This document shows, in pieces, positions 33,851-41,629 of a stretch of 64,000 bases of DNA. Position 1 is the first letter of the stretch. Each line of letters starts with the position of its first letter. The translations under genes and the position numbers were made by a program. The notes beneath the pieces were generated by a model, which was given only the letters and a program-made list of their open reading frames with translations, had not been told where the DNA came from and searched no databases. The DNA comes from JASKKU01 sp964416905 (lineage in GTDB: Archaea; Nanobdellota; Nanobdellia; Woesearchaeales; JASKKU01), in contig CAYQFL010000001.1 of assembly GCA_964416905.1 (NCBI GenBank), positions 117,716-181,715 of the forward strand, read 5' to 3'.

Positions 33851-35296
33851 ATGATTAGCAGCAACGAAAAAGAGCGGGAATTTCTACAAAGTATTAAAGA
33901 AGCGGCGCAAAAGTTCAAAGAGATAAAACCACACAGAGTAAGATTAATCTCTCATTTAGATGCTGACGGCATTTCTGCAGCAGCAATTCTTGTAAAGATG
34001 TTAAACCGTGAAGGAATCCTTTATAATTTATCAATCGTCCAAAAAATAAGTTCTAGATTGTTAAATGTAATTAAAAAAGATAATTCCGAAGTTGTTATTT
34101 TCTCTGACCTTGGTTCAGGGAATCTTAATGAAATAATCTCCTCGTTAAGCTCTAAAAAAGCTGTTTTCATACTAGACCATCACGAAACCGATTTTGAAAG
34201 GTCAAAACTTCCAAACAACATCTTCTTCGTAAATCCGCACAATCACGAAATAGATGGAAATTCCGAAATTTCTGGAAGCGGGGTATCTTATTGGTTCTCG
34301 TATTTTATCAGTCCCGAAAACAAAGATTTATCCTACTTAGCTATCGTAGGTGCAATTGGAGATATTCAAGAAGAAAATGGTTTCAAAGGGTTAAACAAAG
34401 AAATTTGCGAACATGCAATCGAGACAGAAAATCTTATAGTTAAACAAGGGCTAAAGTTGTATGGCTCCTACTCAAGACCTTTGCACAAACTACTTGAATT
34501 TTCCACAGACCCCTATCTGCCAGGATTAACCGGTTCAGAAAGCAATTCTATCCAATTCCTCAAGAGTTTGAACATACCTCTAAAAAATAAGGACGGCTCC
34601 TGGAGAAAGTTTGTTGACCTAAATGAGGAAGAGCGTAAAAGGTTAATTTCTGGGTTAGTAATGGTACTCGCAAATACTCAGCAAGCTAATCCCGAAGATA
34701 TTATTGGTTTAGTTTACGAAATAAGCAAAGAGCCTGAGGGTTCCCAGCTAAGAGATGCTAGAGAAGTTGCAACATTCTTAAACGCATGCGGTCGTTTAGG
34801 AAAAGCATCTGTTGGAATTGCAGTTTGCCTGGACAATGAAAGGCTAAAGAAGAAATCCAATCAAATCCTTCTTGATTACAAAAAAGAAATCATCCGTATG
34901 ATGAAATGGTTTAGAGCAAACCAGGATAACCCGGATGTTGTATTAAAAGGAGACAACTATCTTATCATAAATGGTAGAGAAAATATAAAACACACTATGA
35001 TCGGCACCTTTGCATCAATACTTTCCAAGTCACTAAAATTACCTGAAGAAACTCTAATCTTATCTTTAGCTCATATTCCTGAAGAGAATCTAATAAAAGC
35101 TAGTTTGCGTAGCAACTATCCAAAAACAAACCTGAAAGAAGTGATTGAAAAAATAAGCGAACGCGTTGATAGCAGTGAATTTGGAGGTCATAAGAACGCT
35201 GCAGGTGCATTCATACCAATTGAAAAAGAGCAAGATTTCATAAAACACGCCCAAGAAGTGCTTTCCTTCATGGCAATTGAAGAACGAATCGATTGA
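33851..35296 (+). CDS. DHH-family RecJ-like exonuclease (GAN-like)
   Basis: This 481-residue phosphoesterase has DHH motifs in order: SHLDADGISAAAI (about 35-47), FSDLGSGN (about 87-94), LDHHETD (about 110-116) and GAIGDIQE (about 171-178). The DHHA1 motif is EFGGHKNAAGAF near 450. Archaeal relatives next to rps15 include GAN, the GINS-associated nuclease that trims RNA/DNA 5' ends at replication forks. Assignment to GAN rather than another RecJ-like nuclease rests on the context and length. It is probably monocistronic. Confidence 0.85.
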   Translation: MISSNEKEREFLQSIKEAAQKFKEIKPHRVRLISHLDADGISAAAILVKMLNREGILYNLSIVQKISSRLLNVIKKDNSEVVIFSDLGSGNLNEIISSLSSKKAVFILDHHETDFERSKLPNNIFFVNPHNHEIDGNSEISGSGVSYWFSYFISPENKDLSYLAIVGAIGDIQEENGFKGLNKEICEHAIETENLIVKQGLKLYGSYSRPLHKLLEFSTDPYLPGLTGSESNSIQFLKSLNIPLKNKDGSWRKFVDLNEEERKRLISGLVMVLANTQQANPEDIIGLVYEISKEPEGSQLRDAREVATFLNACGRLGKASVGIAVCLDNERLKKKSNQILLDYKKEIIRMMKWFRANQDNPDVVLKGDNYLIINGRENIKHTMIGTFASILSKSLKLPEETLILSLAHIPEENLIKASLRSNYPKTNLKEVIEKISERVDSSEFGGHKNAAGAFIPIEKEQDFIKHAQEVLSFMAIEERID

Positions 35297-35346
35297 TTTA
35301 AGCGAAGAACAATTAAAGAATAAATAGACAAGGAAAATATAAGATT

Positions 35347-35640
35347 TTATTCTGACTCTATAACTTCTTTAGCAGCATCTAAAGCCTGTGCTAATTTCTT
35401 ACCTTTAGGAGTCAGAGAGAGATACTTCAATCGTCCCTTCTTAACAAACTCCACAATACCATGTTTTTCAAGAATCTTTAAAAGTTTGACAACATGAGAA
35501 TAAGTGCAATCAATCTCTTTAGCAACAACAGACGCATAAATATTTGATTTTGAGTTCAATAGAACAATCAACAAGTTTGTTGGCTTCTCGCGAAAAATAA
35601 TGTTAAACAGATCATCTTTTTCCAAATCTATCCCCTCCAA
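35347..35640 (-). CDS. Winged-helix transcription regulator
   Basis: This 97-residue protein carries one winged helix-turn-helix: NIYASVVAKEIDCTYSHVVK (helix-turn-helix, about 37-56) followed by LKILEKHGIVEFVKKGRLKYLSLTPKGKKLAQAL (wing and C-terminal helix). It resembles MarR/ArsR-like archaeal regulators. No ligand-binding domain or metal cysteines are seen apart from a lone Cys. It sits between the two DHH genes, antisense to both. Direct repeats lie just upstream of its start and could be its own operator. The targets are unknown. Confidence 0.75.
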   Translation of the reverse strand: MEGIDLEKDDLFNIIFREKPTNLLIVLLNSKSNIYASVVAKEIDCTYSHVVKLLKILEKHGIVEFVKKGRLKYLSLTPKGKKLAQALDAAKEVIESE

Positions 35641-35647
35641 AGCATAT

Positions 35648-35688
35648 TTTATAAAAAAACTATCAAAAAACAGTGTTTATAAAAAAAC
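35648..35688. repeat. Two direct copies of TTTATAAAAAAAC upstream of the winged-helix gene
   Basis: Exact 13-bp copies lie at 35648-35660 and 35676-35688, 28 bp apart start to start (about three helical turns minus a little). They are next to the regulator start at 35640 and overlap AT-rich TATA-like sequence. Paired same-face sites fit an operator for a dimeric regulator, but low complexity makes chance recurrence possible. Confidence 0.4.
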
Positions 35689-35830
35689 AGTTATGTTATA
35701 TAAATGGTGATTATGTGTTCTTTATAAATTTTTTCAAACATCACTCAACAGTTAAACTCAAACAACAGATAGAAAATAACAAAAATGAGCAAGCTTTTTA
35801 AAGTTATCTAAAACAACAAAAGTTGTGAAA

Positions 35831-37351
35831 ATGAAGAGGAACATTTTAAGCAAAAAACAGAATGACAGAAACTATCCAGCTCCTGCTCCTGAAGAAATAC
35901 TCGGGAAAGTTTCCGAGATAGTTAGACTAAAGAATCTAAACATCTTAATTCTTTTTGACGGTGAAAAAGAGTTAGAAATTGTTGATTTCAAAGATTTGTG
36001 CAAAAACATAACCTCAGATGATTTTGTAAAAGCAATCGTTGTTCCTGAGAAAAACAAGGAAAGTTTTAAGCTTATAAGAATTGAAAAGCTAAATGAAAAC
36101 AATAGTTTCATAGACAAGTTCTCAACAAAAATTAATGACATAGCAAAACCAACAAACAACAACTTCATTGTGAAAAGCGATATCTATGAAAAACTAAGAC
36201 CTTTATTTAATCAAGCCATTGAAGAAATAAAAAAAGCTGTGTTTGAAAGAAGACCTATCTTAATAAGGCACCATTTTGATTGCGACGGTTATTCTGGAGC
36301 AATTGCTGTTGAGAAAGCAATAAACTCTCTTGCTTTAAAGATTAATCGCAATCAACAATCGATAAGAACCTTTTTAAAAAGGATCCCTTGCACTCTACCT
36401 TTTTATGATTTAGACGAAGCTGTTTCAGACATAAGCTCTTTCCTGGAGAAACCTGTAGAAAAAGAACCTTTGTTAATACTAATCGATAATGGTTCCACAA
36501 GCGAAGATTTGCTTGGATTAAGGAAACTGCAAATATATGATTTTAAAGTTATTGTGATTGATCACCATGTTCCTGCAATTAAAGATAATGCTTTTGAAGT
36601 TGATTCATTAGCTAAAGTGCATATAAACCCTTACAAAGTTAATGGAGATTCTAACATTACTGCAGGTATGCTTGGCTGCGAATTAGCCAACATGATAAAT
36701 CCGGATATTGAAAACTTGGATTGTTTGGCAGCTCTTTCAGGTGTAGCAGACAGATCATCTTCAAAAGAATTCGAGCAGTATTTAAGCCTGGCCCAAAGTA
36801 AGAACTGTGACATTATATTCTTGGAAAAACTATCGAAAGTCATAGATTACTTAACTTCATCCATTAGAAAAAAGGAATCAAAAACATTCATTGAAAACCT
36901 GTTTGATTTCAACAACAAAATACAGAAAAGAACTGTTGATTTAATTTACCCAGAACTTGTCGAAATGGAAAGAACAAGGCTCAATACCATAAAGAAGTTC
37001 TTAGAAGTTTCTGAAAAAAACAATACAATAATTGCAAGATTCAATTTTGAATCAATGATAAAAAGAGGAACATATCCACCAACAGGCAAAAGCACTGGCT
37101 TGATTATCGATGAACTCAAGAAAGACCACAACAAAGTTGCTGTGATAGCTTATAGCGATGAATCTATGGTAGTAAGAACATCAGGTATTGAAAAAGACAT
37201 TAATGAGTTTATATCAGAGATGAAAGATAAAAAACCTTACACGAACATTGAAGGCGGCGGTCATAAAAACGCTGCATCCATTAGATTTATAAAAAAAGTA
37301 AAAGAAGAAGTAATGAACGATTTAATTGAATGGTTAACTCAAAATGATTGA
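35831..37351 (+). CDS. DHH-family phosphoesterase with N-terminal OB-like domain
   Basis: This is a 506-residue protein. An N-terminal ~130-residue region looks OB-like (ILGKVSEIVRLKNLNILILF). The DHH core has RHHFDCDGYSGAIA (about 149-162), LILIDNGSTSED, VIVIDHHVP and LSGVADRSSSKEF, and the C-terminus has EGGGHKNAASIRF. The motif-I variant HFDCDGYSGA and the N-terminal domain set it apart from the RecJ-like protein at 33851. Such archaeal proteins are annotated as DHH/RecJ2-like nucleases or oligonucleotide phosphatases; the substrate is unknown. The start is ATG 35831; a GTG two codons earlier is possible. Its end overlaps the next gene by 8 nt. Confidence 0.8.
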   Translation: MKRNILSKKQNDRNYPAPAPEEILGKVSEIVRLKNLNILILFDGEKELEIVDFKDLCKNITSDDFVKAIVVPEKNKESFKLIRIEKLNENNSFIDKFSTKINDIAKPTNNNFIVKSDIYEKLRPLFNQAIEEIKKAVFERRPILIRHHFDCDGYSGAIAVEKAINSLALKINRNQQSIRTFLKRIPCTLPFYDLDEAVSDISSFLEKPVEKEPLLILIDNGSTSEDLLGLRKLQIYDFKVIVIDHHVPAIKDNAFEVDSLAKVHINPYKVNGDSNITAGMLGCELANMINPDIENLDCLAALSGVADRSSSKEFEQYLSLAQSKNCDIIFLEKLSKVIDYLTSSIRKKESKTFIENLFDFNNKIQKRTVDLIYPELVEMERTRLNTIKKFLEVSEKNNTIIARFNFESMIKRGTYPPTGKSTGLIIDELKKDHNKVAVIAYSDESMVVRTSGIEKDINEFISEMKDKKPYTNIEGGGHKNAASIRFIKKVKEEVMNDLIEWLTQND

Positions 37352-37712
37352 AATTTTTGTTTTAATACTCGGTTTTTTTATAGGTTTCATAATCTACAAA
37401 GAGAGTCAAGAAGAATTTCCTGCGTTAAATAAACCGTTAGATTTTATTGAGAAAACATCAGCATTGCTCTTAATACTCTTAATCATTTTCTCAACAATCA
37501 TTAGTTCAGAGCAGAATATTTTATTCAATTTAATTTCAATAATTCTGTTAATATTATTCTTAAAAAAAGATTGGTTCTTTTTATTGTTGTTTACTAGCAT
37601 ATTTTTATCTCATAATGACACTTATGCTTGGATGTTTGCTGTTCTAATCATTCTCTCGCTTTTACAAGGCAGAAAATACAAGAGCTTAAAAGAGCTGTTC
37701 TTGTTAAAATAG
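37344..37712 (+). CDS. Small polytopic membrane protein
   Basis: This 122-residue protein has about four hydrophobic helices: 3-20, 37-55, 61-74 and 77-108 (the last possibly two). It is very Leu/Ile-rich and ends in a basic tail. No family is recognised. It overlaps the DHH gene by 8 nt, so it is translationally coupled and expressed with it. A membrane tether for the nuclease is conceivable but nothing in the sequence proves it. Confidence 0.6.
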   Translation: MIEIFVLILGFFIGFIIYKESQEEFPALNKPLDFIEKTSALLLILLIIFSTIISSEQNILFNLISIILLILFLKKDWFFLLLFTSIFLSHNDTYAWMFAVLIILSLLQGRKYKSLKELFLLK

Positions 37713-37727
37713 GTTGTATACTAAACG

Positions 37728-37979
37728 TTACTTGAACTCTGCGTGCCCAAAATTAACAACAAGATCAAATTCTTTGAAATATAATGGTATATCACAACCG
37801 CCGTAATTTGAACCTGCCCAAAGATAAAATTTGATTTCAGGAAACTTTTTTTTCAAAGAATCAACAATCTGTTTTGCTTTTGGTTTAAGGCCGTCGGGAA
37901 ATTGAAGACAAACTGTTTTAAACTCACTACTTTGTAAAGTAGATTCTAAAACATCCAAATTTAATTTAAGCTCAAGCAT
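37728..37979 (-). CDS. Diphthamide synthase (Dph2) N-terminal fragment
   Basis: This 83-residue ORF matches only the first domain of Dph2, the radical SAM-like enzyme that starts diphthamide synthesis on EF2. It shows VCLQFPDGLKPKAKQIVDSL, YGGCDIPL (first cluster-ligand Cys) and LVVNFGHAEF. Full-length archaeal Dph2 has about 330-350 residues in three domains, each giving one cysteine. Here the stop follows directly and no remnant of domains 2-3 is visible downstream. It is probably a decayed gene, or else a free-standing domain. Confidence 0.65.
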   Translation of the reverse strand: MLELKLNLDVLESTLQSSEFKTVCLQFPDGLKPKAKQIVDSLKKKFPEIKFYLWAGSNYGGCDIPLYFKEFDLVVNFGHAEFK

Positions 37980-38024
37980 ACAGGGTAGAAATAAAAACTA
38001 AAATAAAAAGATATCTAAAAAAAT

Positions 38025-38138
38025 TCAGAAATACATATAACCAGGTTTCCACTTATTTGTTTTTTTCCAGGTCTTTCCATCCTCACCTTTTGGAATTTCC
38101 TGGAAATATTTAGAATCTGATTTTGAATGCCTACCCAA
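38025..38138 (-). CDS. 37-residue basic small ORF with strong ribosome binding site and TTG start
   Basis: Reading the complement from TTG 38138 gives a 37-residue peptide starting MGRHSKSDSKYFQEIPKGED and ending NKWKPGYMYF. GGGAGGT lies 7 nt before the TTG, one of the strongest Shine-Dalgarno matches in the window. A TATA-like AATTTATAAGTT (complement of about 38180-38196) sits at suitable distance for a leader start near 38164. No family is recognised. Composition is Lys/Gly/Tyr-rich with two Trp. It ends 45 nt upstream of the Dph2 fragment on the same strand. The TTG start lowers certainty. Confidence 0.5.
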   Translation of the reverse strand: MGRHSKSDSKYFQEIPKGEDGKTWKKTNKWKPGYMYF

Positions 38139-38293
38139 TTTTATTACCTCCCTCTCAAAATAAGCTAAGATTATCTAAGCAACTTATAAAATTTATAAAT
38201 AAGTATAAGTATTACTAGTATTTAAATGTTACTAAAAAATATATATTTTCAATAGAACTTTTTTGCGAGTTTAAAAGCACAGCTTAAGCAAAG

Positions 38294-38300
38294 TTTAAAA
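38294..38300 (+). promoter_or_regulatory. TATA box of the H/ACA-like RNA
   Basis: GTTTAAAAAG centres near 38297, about 26 nt before the base of the RNA hairpin that opens at 38325. No plus-strand ORF starts downstream, so this promoter position is best explained by the RNA. Confidence 0.5.
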
Positions 38301-38322
38301 AGCTTAAAAACAACATACCTAA

Positions 38323-38384
38323 AACGCCCAGATCCTTAAGCCAGATTGACATAAGATGATATCTGGAGAGTAGTCTGGGCGATA
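38323..38384 (+). ncRNA. Probable H/ACA guide RNA (single hairpin with K-loop)
   Basis: The RNA folds as follows. The lower stem is CGCCCAGA (38325-38332) with TCTGGGCG (38374-38381), 8 perfect pairs. The pseudouridylation pocket has 5' strand TCCTTAAG (38333-38340) and 3' strand AGAGTAG (38367-38373). The upper stem is CCAGAT (38341-38346) with ATCTGG (38361-38366). Above it is a K-loop core: U47-U60 pair, then tandem G48-A59 and A49-G58, with U57 free as the flipped base. ATA (38382-38384) directly after the lower stem serves as the ANA box, 15 nt from the pocket top, within the usual 14-16. L7Ae, Cbf5, Nop10 and Gar1 would bind it. The target uridine was not identified. Confidence 0.65.
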
Positions 38385-38396
38385 TTTTTACTTTTT
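38382..38396 (+). terminator. T-rich terminator of the H/ACA-like RNA
   Basis: ATATTTTTACTTTTT follows the hairpin base directly and overlaps the stop region of the convergent RNase P protein gene. Two runs of five T fit archaeal termination. Confidence 0.45.
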
Positions 38397-38702
38397 ACGT
38401 TTCTGTTTCTGTTCTTTAATATAAGGATACCTATAAAGAGTCTTGCATTCTTTACATAAATAAACAGCATGACCTTCGTGCATCCTGACCCTTAAATTAA
38501 CTCCAGGTATAAGAACAGAAAAACACTTTTTACATATAAATCGTTTAACATCTCTTGGGATCTTTGTTTTAGTTTTCCTTGAAAAGAACAGAATGTCTTT
38601 CACAATCTCTCGCGAAAGCTCAGGATTTGAAAAGAAAACTTTGCGAGCAACCTGAAACCATTTCCTGTAAATTTTATCAACATCATACCTTATCTTAGCC
38701 AT
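38388..38702 (-). CDS. rnp4: Ribonuclease P protein component 4 (Rpp21/RNP4)
   Basis: This 104-residue zinc-ribbon protein of archaeal RNase P works with RNP1 on the specificity domain of the RNA during tRNA 5' processing. An N-terminal helical part (about 1-55) contains IYRKWFQVARKVF. Then FICKKCFSVLIPGVNLRVRM and VYLCKECKTLYRYPY give the CxxC...CxxC zinc site. Length is typical. It follows the RNase J gene by 46 nt on the same strand, so two RNA-processing genes are likely cotranscribed. Its 3' end converges on the H/ACA-like RNA. Confidence 0.92.
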   Translation of the reverse strand: MAKIRYDVDKIYRKWFQVARKVFFSNPELSREIVKDILFFSRKTKTKIPRDVKRFICKKCFSVLIPGVNLRVRMHEGHAVYLCKECKTLYRYPYIKEQKQKRKK

Positions 38703-38748
38703 AATCTATTTAGAAAACTTTCAACTTTAATAAAATTCTGATTTGAAT

Positions 38749-40068
38749 TTAAAACTGGTAGTTGTCACCTTCAGAAGCAGTTATTACTTCTGTATTAAAA
38801 TTGTGCTCAACAAACTCTTTAAAGATTAACACTTTATCTTCTTCACTATGTGCAGGAATAACTGCTTTTGGTAAAAGTAACTCAAGCAACTCTCTATGGT
38901 CCTGCCTTGAAGCATGACCTGAAACGTGTACATCTTCGTACACGTTAACATTTTTGTTTTCTAAGGCAACCCTAAGCCTTTCTCTATTCCTAATGTTTTC
39001 AGGTCTAGGAATAATATTACTTGAAAAAACAACGCTGTCTCGCCTATCAAATGAAAACAGGTTCTGTGAAACAATCCTTGACAGTATTGAGTTGGGCTCG
39101 CCCTGATGACCTGTACAGACAATAATGTATTTGCTTTTATTTTTTTCAACAGTTCTCAGCATTCTAACAAGATGCCTATTAAACCTAATTAACTTATATT
39201 TCTTAGAAAAATTAACAAGGTTAATCTGTTCGGCTGCTTTAATGTACTTAAAAAGGCTTCTACCTATAAAAACAGGTTCTCGTTTAAGCTTTTTAGAAAG
39301 GTCTACAATAGTTTTCAACCGTGCAATATGTGACGAGAATGTTGTAATAAAGATTGCTGAATGCATTGTGTCGACTTCTGTTAAAACATCTTTTAACATT
39401 GCTTTTGCAACAGATTCTGAAGGCGTTTTACCTAATCTATCAGCATACAGGGAATCAATAATTAGCAACTTTGCATTTCTAAACTTAGCTAATCTTTTAA
39501 GGTTGGGTTTTTCTCCTAAAATTGGGGAGAAATCTATTTTATAATCGTTAGCATACACGACAGAACCTTCAGGAGTTTCAACAACTATAAAAGCGGTATG
39601 CGGAACTGAGTGCGAGCTTGCAATAAAATGCACAACAATATTCTTTGATACAACATATTTTGAATTAAGCTTGGCATATTTTATTCTAACTCTCGACCTT
39701 GGAGAAATATCTCGTTCAAGCTCTTTTAAAACAGATGCAGTATAGGGTGTTGCAACAACTGTTGCATTCTTGAACAGCTTGGCTAGAAAAGGAATCGCAC
39801 CAACATGATCCAAATGAGCATGAGAAGGGATTATCGCTTTAACCTGGTTTAAAAGATGGCTTACTTTGTTAACATTAGGAACTGAACCAGAACTTAACAG
39901 AGTATCTATAGCCAGAATTTTTGTATCCTGAACCTCATCCATTAAAGGGATATAATTGTCAAGGTGTAAACCCAAATCTAAAACAACGGCTTCATTCTTA
40001 TACCTAACCAAAGTCATATTCCTTCCAATTTCCTTAAATCCACCAACAGTGTAAACTTCTAAAACCAT
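38749..40068 (-). CDS. rnj: Archaeal ribonuclease J (beta-CASP metallo-beta-lactamase)
   Basis: This 439-residue enzyme is a 5'-3' exoribonuclease/endonuclease acting in mRNA decay and RNA maturation. Metallo-beta-lactamase motifs are SHAHLDHVGAIP (about 81-92), HSVPHTAFIV and VYANDYKID. Beta-CASP motifs are FITTFSSHIARL, IIVCTGHQGEPNS and VHVSGHASRQDHRELL, and PAHSEED near the C-terminus is the final metal ligand. The length is that of archaeal RNase J without the C-terminal domain of the bacterial enzyme, and it lacks the KH domains of aCPSF. It heads an operon with rnp4. Confidence 0.93.
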   Translation of the reverse strand: MVLEVYTVGGFKEIGRNMTLVRYKNEAVVLDLGLHLDNYIPLMDEVQDTKILAIDTLLSSGSVPNVNKVSHLLNQVKAIIPSHAHLDHVGAIPFLAKLFKNATVVATPYTASVLKELERDISPRSRVRIKYAKLNSKYVVSKNIVVHFIASSHSVPHTAFIVVETPEGSVVYANDYKIDFSPILGEKPNLKRLAKFRNAKLLIIDSLYADRLGKTPSESVAKAMLKDVLTEVDTMHSAIFITTFSSHIARLKTIVDLSKKLKREPVFIGRSLFKYIKAAEQINLVNFSKKYKLIRFNRHLVRMLRTVEKNKSKYIIVCTGHQGEPNSILSRIVSQNLFSFDRRDSVVFSSNIIPRPENIRNRERLRVALENKNVNVYEDVHVSGHASRQDHRELLELLLPKAVIPAHSEEDKVLIFKEFVEHNFNTEVITASEGDNYQF

Positions 40069-40197
40069 TCAAAGTTAGAGAACTCCATTATTTTTAAAAC
40101 ATTCTACAGAAGGTATAATAAAAACTTAACAAAACGAAATAAATCAAACGAAACAAAAGAAGAAAATTTAAATAATAAAACGTCTCTTTTTAGAAGT

Positions 40198-41628
40198 ATG
40201 AAGCTAGACAGGAAAATATTCGTGCAAGTATTGCTGTTTTTAACCGTTGCAATTATCATATCTCAAAACGTTTTAGCTACAAATGTAAGCATTGAAAAGA
40301 TTAAAACCGTTATTCAAGAAAAGGAGTTTGCTGAGTTTCTTATCTGGATTGAAAACACAGGCAATGTAACTAAGGAATATTCTCTTGATTTTGGGATACA
40401 ACCTCAATGGAGCATAATATCACAACCATTCTACACACTAACACTGGAACCTGGCGAAAAAGGAAGCTTTCATGTATATGTAAAAGCCAAAAGCGAAATT
40501 CCAGCAGATCATTATGCTATTCCTTTCAAAGTAAAATCTGGGGATGAGGAGATCCCAGGCAGCATCTATATAACTTATGGTGAAGTAGAAAGTGATGGTG
40601 AAGGGTATAAACCTACTGTTAAGATGGCTGTCAGTTTAGAACCTGATTATTCCATTGACCCACGAGAACCATTTAGGTTTAAAATCCTGTTAAACAATTA
40701 CAATGTATTAAACCTAAGCAATCTAAGAATCATCGTCTTGGGTGCAGGTCTTAACATTCAAAAAAATGTAAGTTTGGGTCCTTTAGAAACTAGAAAAACT
40801 TACTTTATTGATGCTAAGTTAGATCCACAAATAGAACCTGGACCTAAAAAAATCATGATTGCTTTAGACAAAGATGGAAAGATAATTGCTTCAGTAGATG
40901 ATATTGAAATTAATGTTTTAGCTTACAACAATACGATAATCAACACAAGTGAAACCAAGAAGCATCTAATCGTATCTAAAAAAACAACCATTCTCAACAA
41001 AGGCAATCATAAAATAAATTTTGTTTACAAGAAAGAAACCAATTATTTCAAAAACCTGTTCACAAAAACAGAACCAAAAGCATATTTGATTAAAGAGGAT
41101 GGCCAATTATACTTCGGTTGGAACATTGAATTATTGCCTGGAGAACAGACAGAAATCGTTGTTACTGAGAATTATCTTAGCTTAATCATCATAATTCTCT
41201 TAATTGCCCTCACTCTATTAACTTATTATTTGTTCAGAAGTCCAATTGTTTGCGAAAAGAAGGTTGAGATTGTCAAAAGCGACGAGGAAACCAAAGTAAC
41301 TACAAAGATAATAGTCAAGAATAGGTCCAGTAAACGAATCAAAGATGTTGTTATTAAAGAACTTGTACCGCCAATACTAAATGTTAAAATAATTAAGCAG
41401 ATTGGAATACTTGAACCTTCAAGAATAATAAAACATGAAAAGAAAGGTACTTTGCTCGAATGGAAGATTGATTATCTAGAACCTCTTGAAGAAAGAATAA
41501 TCATCTATAGAAGCGCTACAAAACTAAGCATTATTGGCGAAATCCTGTTAAAGAGCACTTTGGTAAAATACAAAATAGGAAACAGAGAAAGAGTTACAAA
41601 ATCAAATTCGGTAATAACAAACATTTAA
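40198..41628 (+). CDS. Exported Ig-like (NEW3-type) membrane protein with cytoplasmic C-terminal domain
   Basis: This 476-residue protein has a signal peptide or N-anchor (hydrophobic about 7-27, ending NVLA). Extracellular beta domains (about 28-330) follow, the first NEW3-like: FLIWIENTGNVTKEYSL, LEPGEKGSFHVYVKA. One transmembrane helix (about 328-346, SLIIIILLIALTLLTYYLF) leads to a ~125-residue part that would be cytoplasmic and is itself beta-rich (KIIVKNRSSKRIKDVVIKEL). TATA at about 40166-40175 predicts a leaderless mRNA. Its stop is 1 nt from the HTH-CBS gene, so an outside sensor or anchor linked to a regulator is possible, by context only. Confidence 0.65.
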   Translation: MKLDRKIFVQVLLFLTVAIIISQNVLATNVSIEKIKTVIQEKEFAEFLIWIENTGNVTKEYSLDFGIQPQWSIISQPFYTLTLEPGEKGSFHVYVKAKSEIPADHYAIPFKVKSGDEEIPGSIYITYGEVESDGEGYKPTVKMAVSLEPDYSIDPREPFRFKILLNNYNVLNLSNLRIIVLGAGLNIQKNVSLGPLETRKTYFIDAKLDPQIEPGPKKIMIALDKDGKIIASVDDIEINVLAYNNTIINTSETKKHLIVSKKTTILNKGNHKINFVYKKETNYFKNLFTKTEPKAYLIKEDGQLYFGWNIELLPGEQTEIVVTENYLSLIIIILLIALTLLTYYLFRSPIVCEKKVEIVKSDEETKVTTKIIVKNRSSKRIKDVVIKELVPPILNVKIIKQIGILEPSRIIKHEKKGTLLEWKIDYLEPLEERIIIYRSATKLSIIGEILLKSTLVKYKIGNRERVTKSNSVITNI

Positions 41629-41629
41629 A

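Noticed and set aside
38333..38373. Target of the H/ACA-like RNA in the conserved 16S segment ACUUAAAGGAAUUG
   Set aside because: The 5' pocket strand would pair with CUUAAGGA, but the 16S segment has an extra A (CUUAAAGGA), so pairing is interrupted. No target is claimed.
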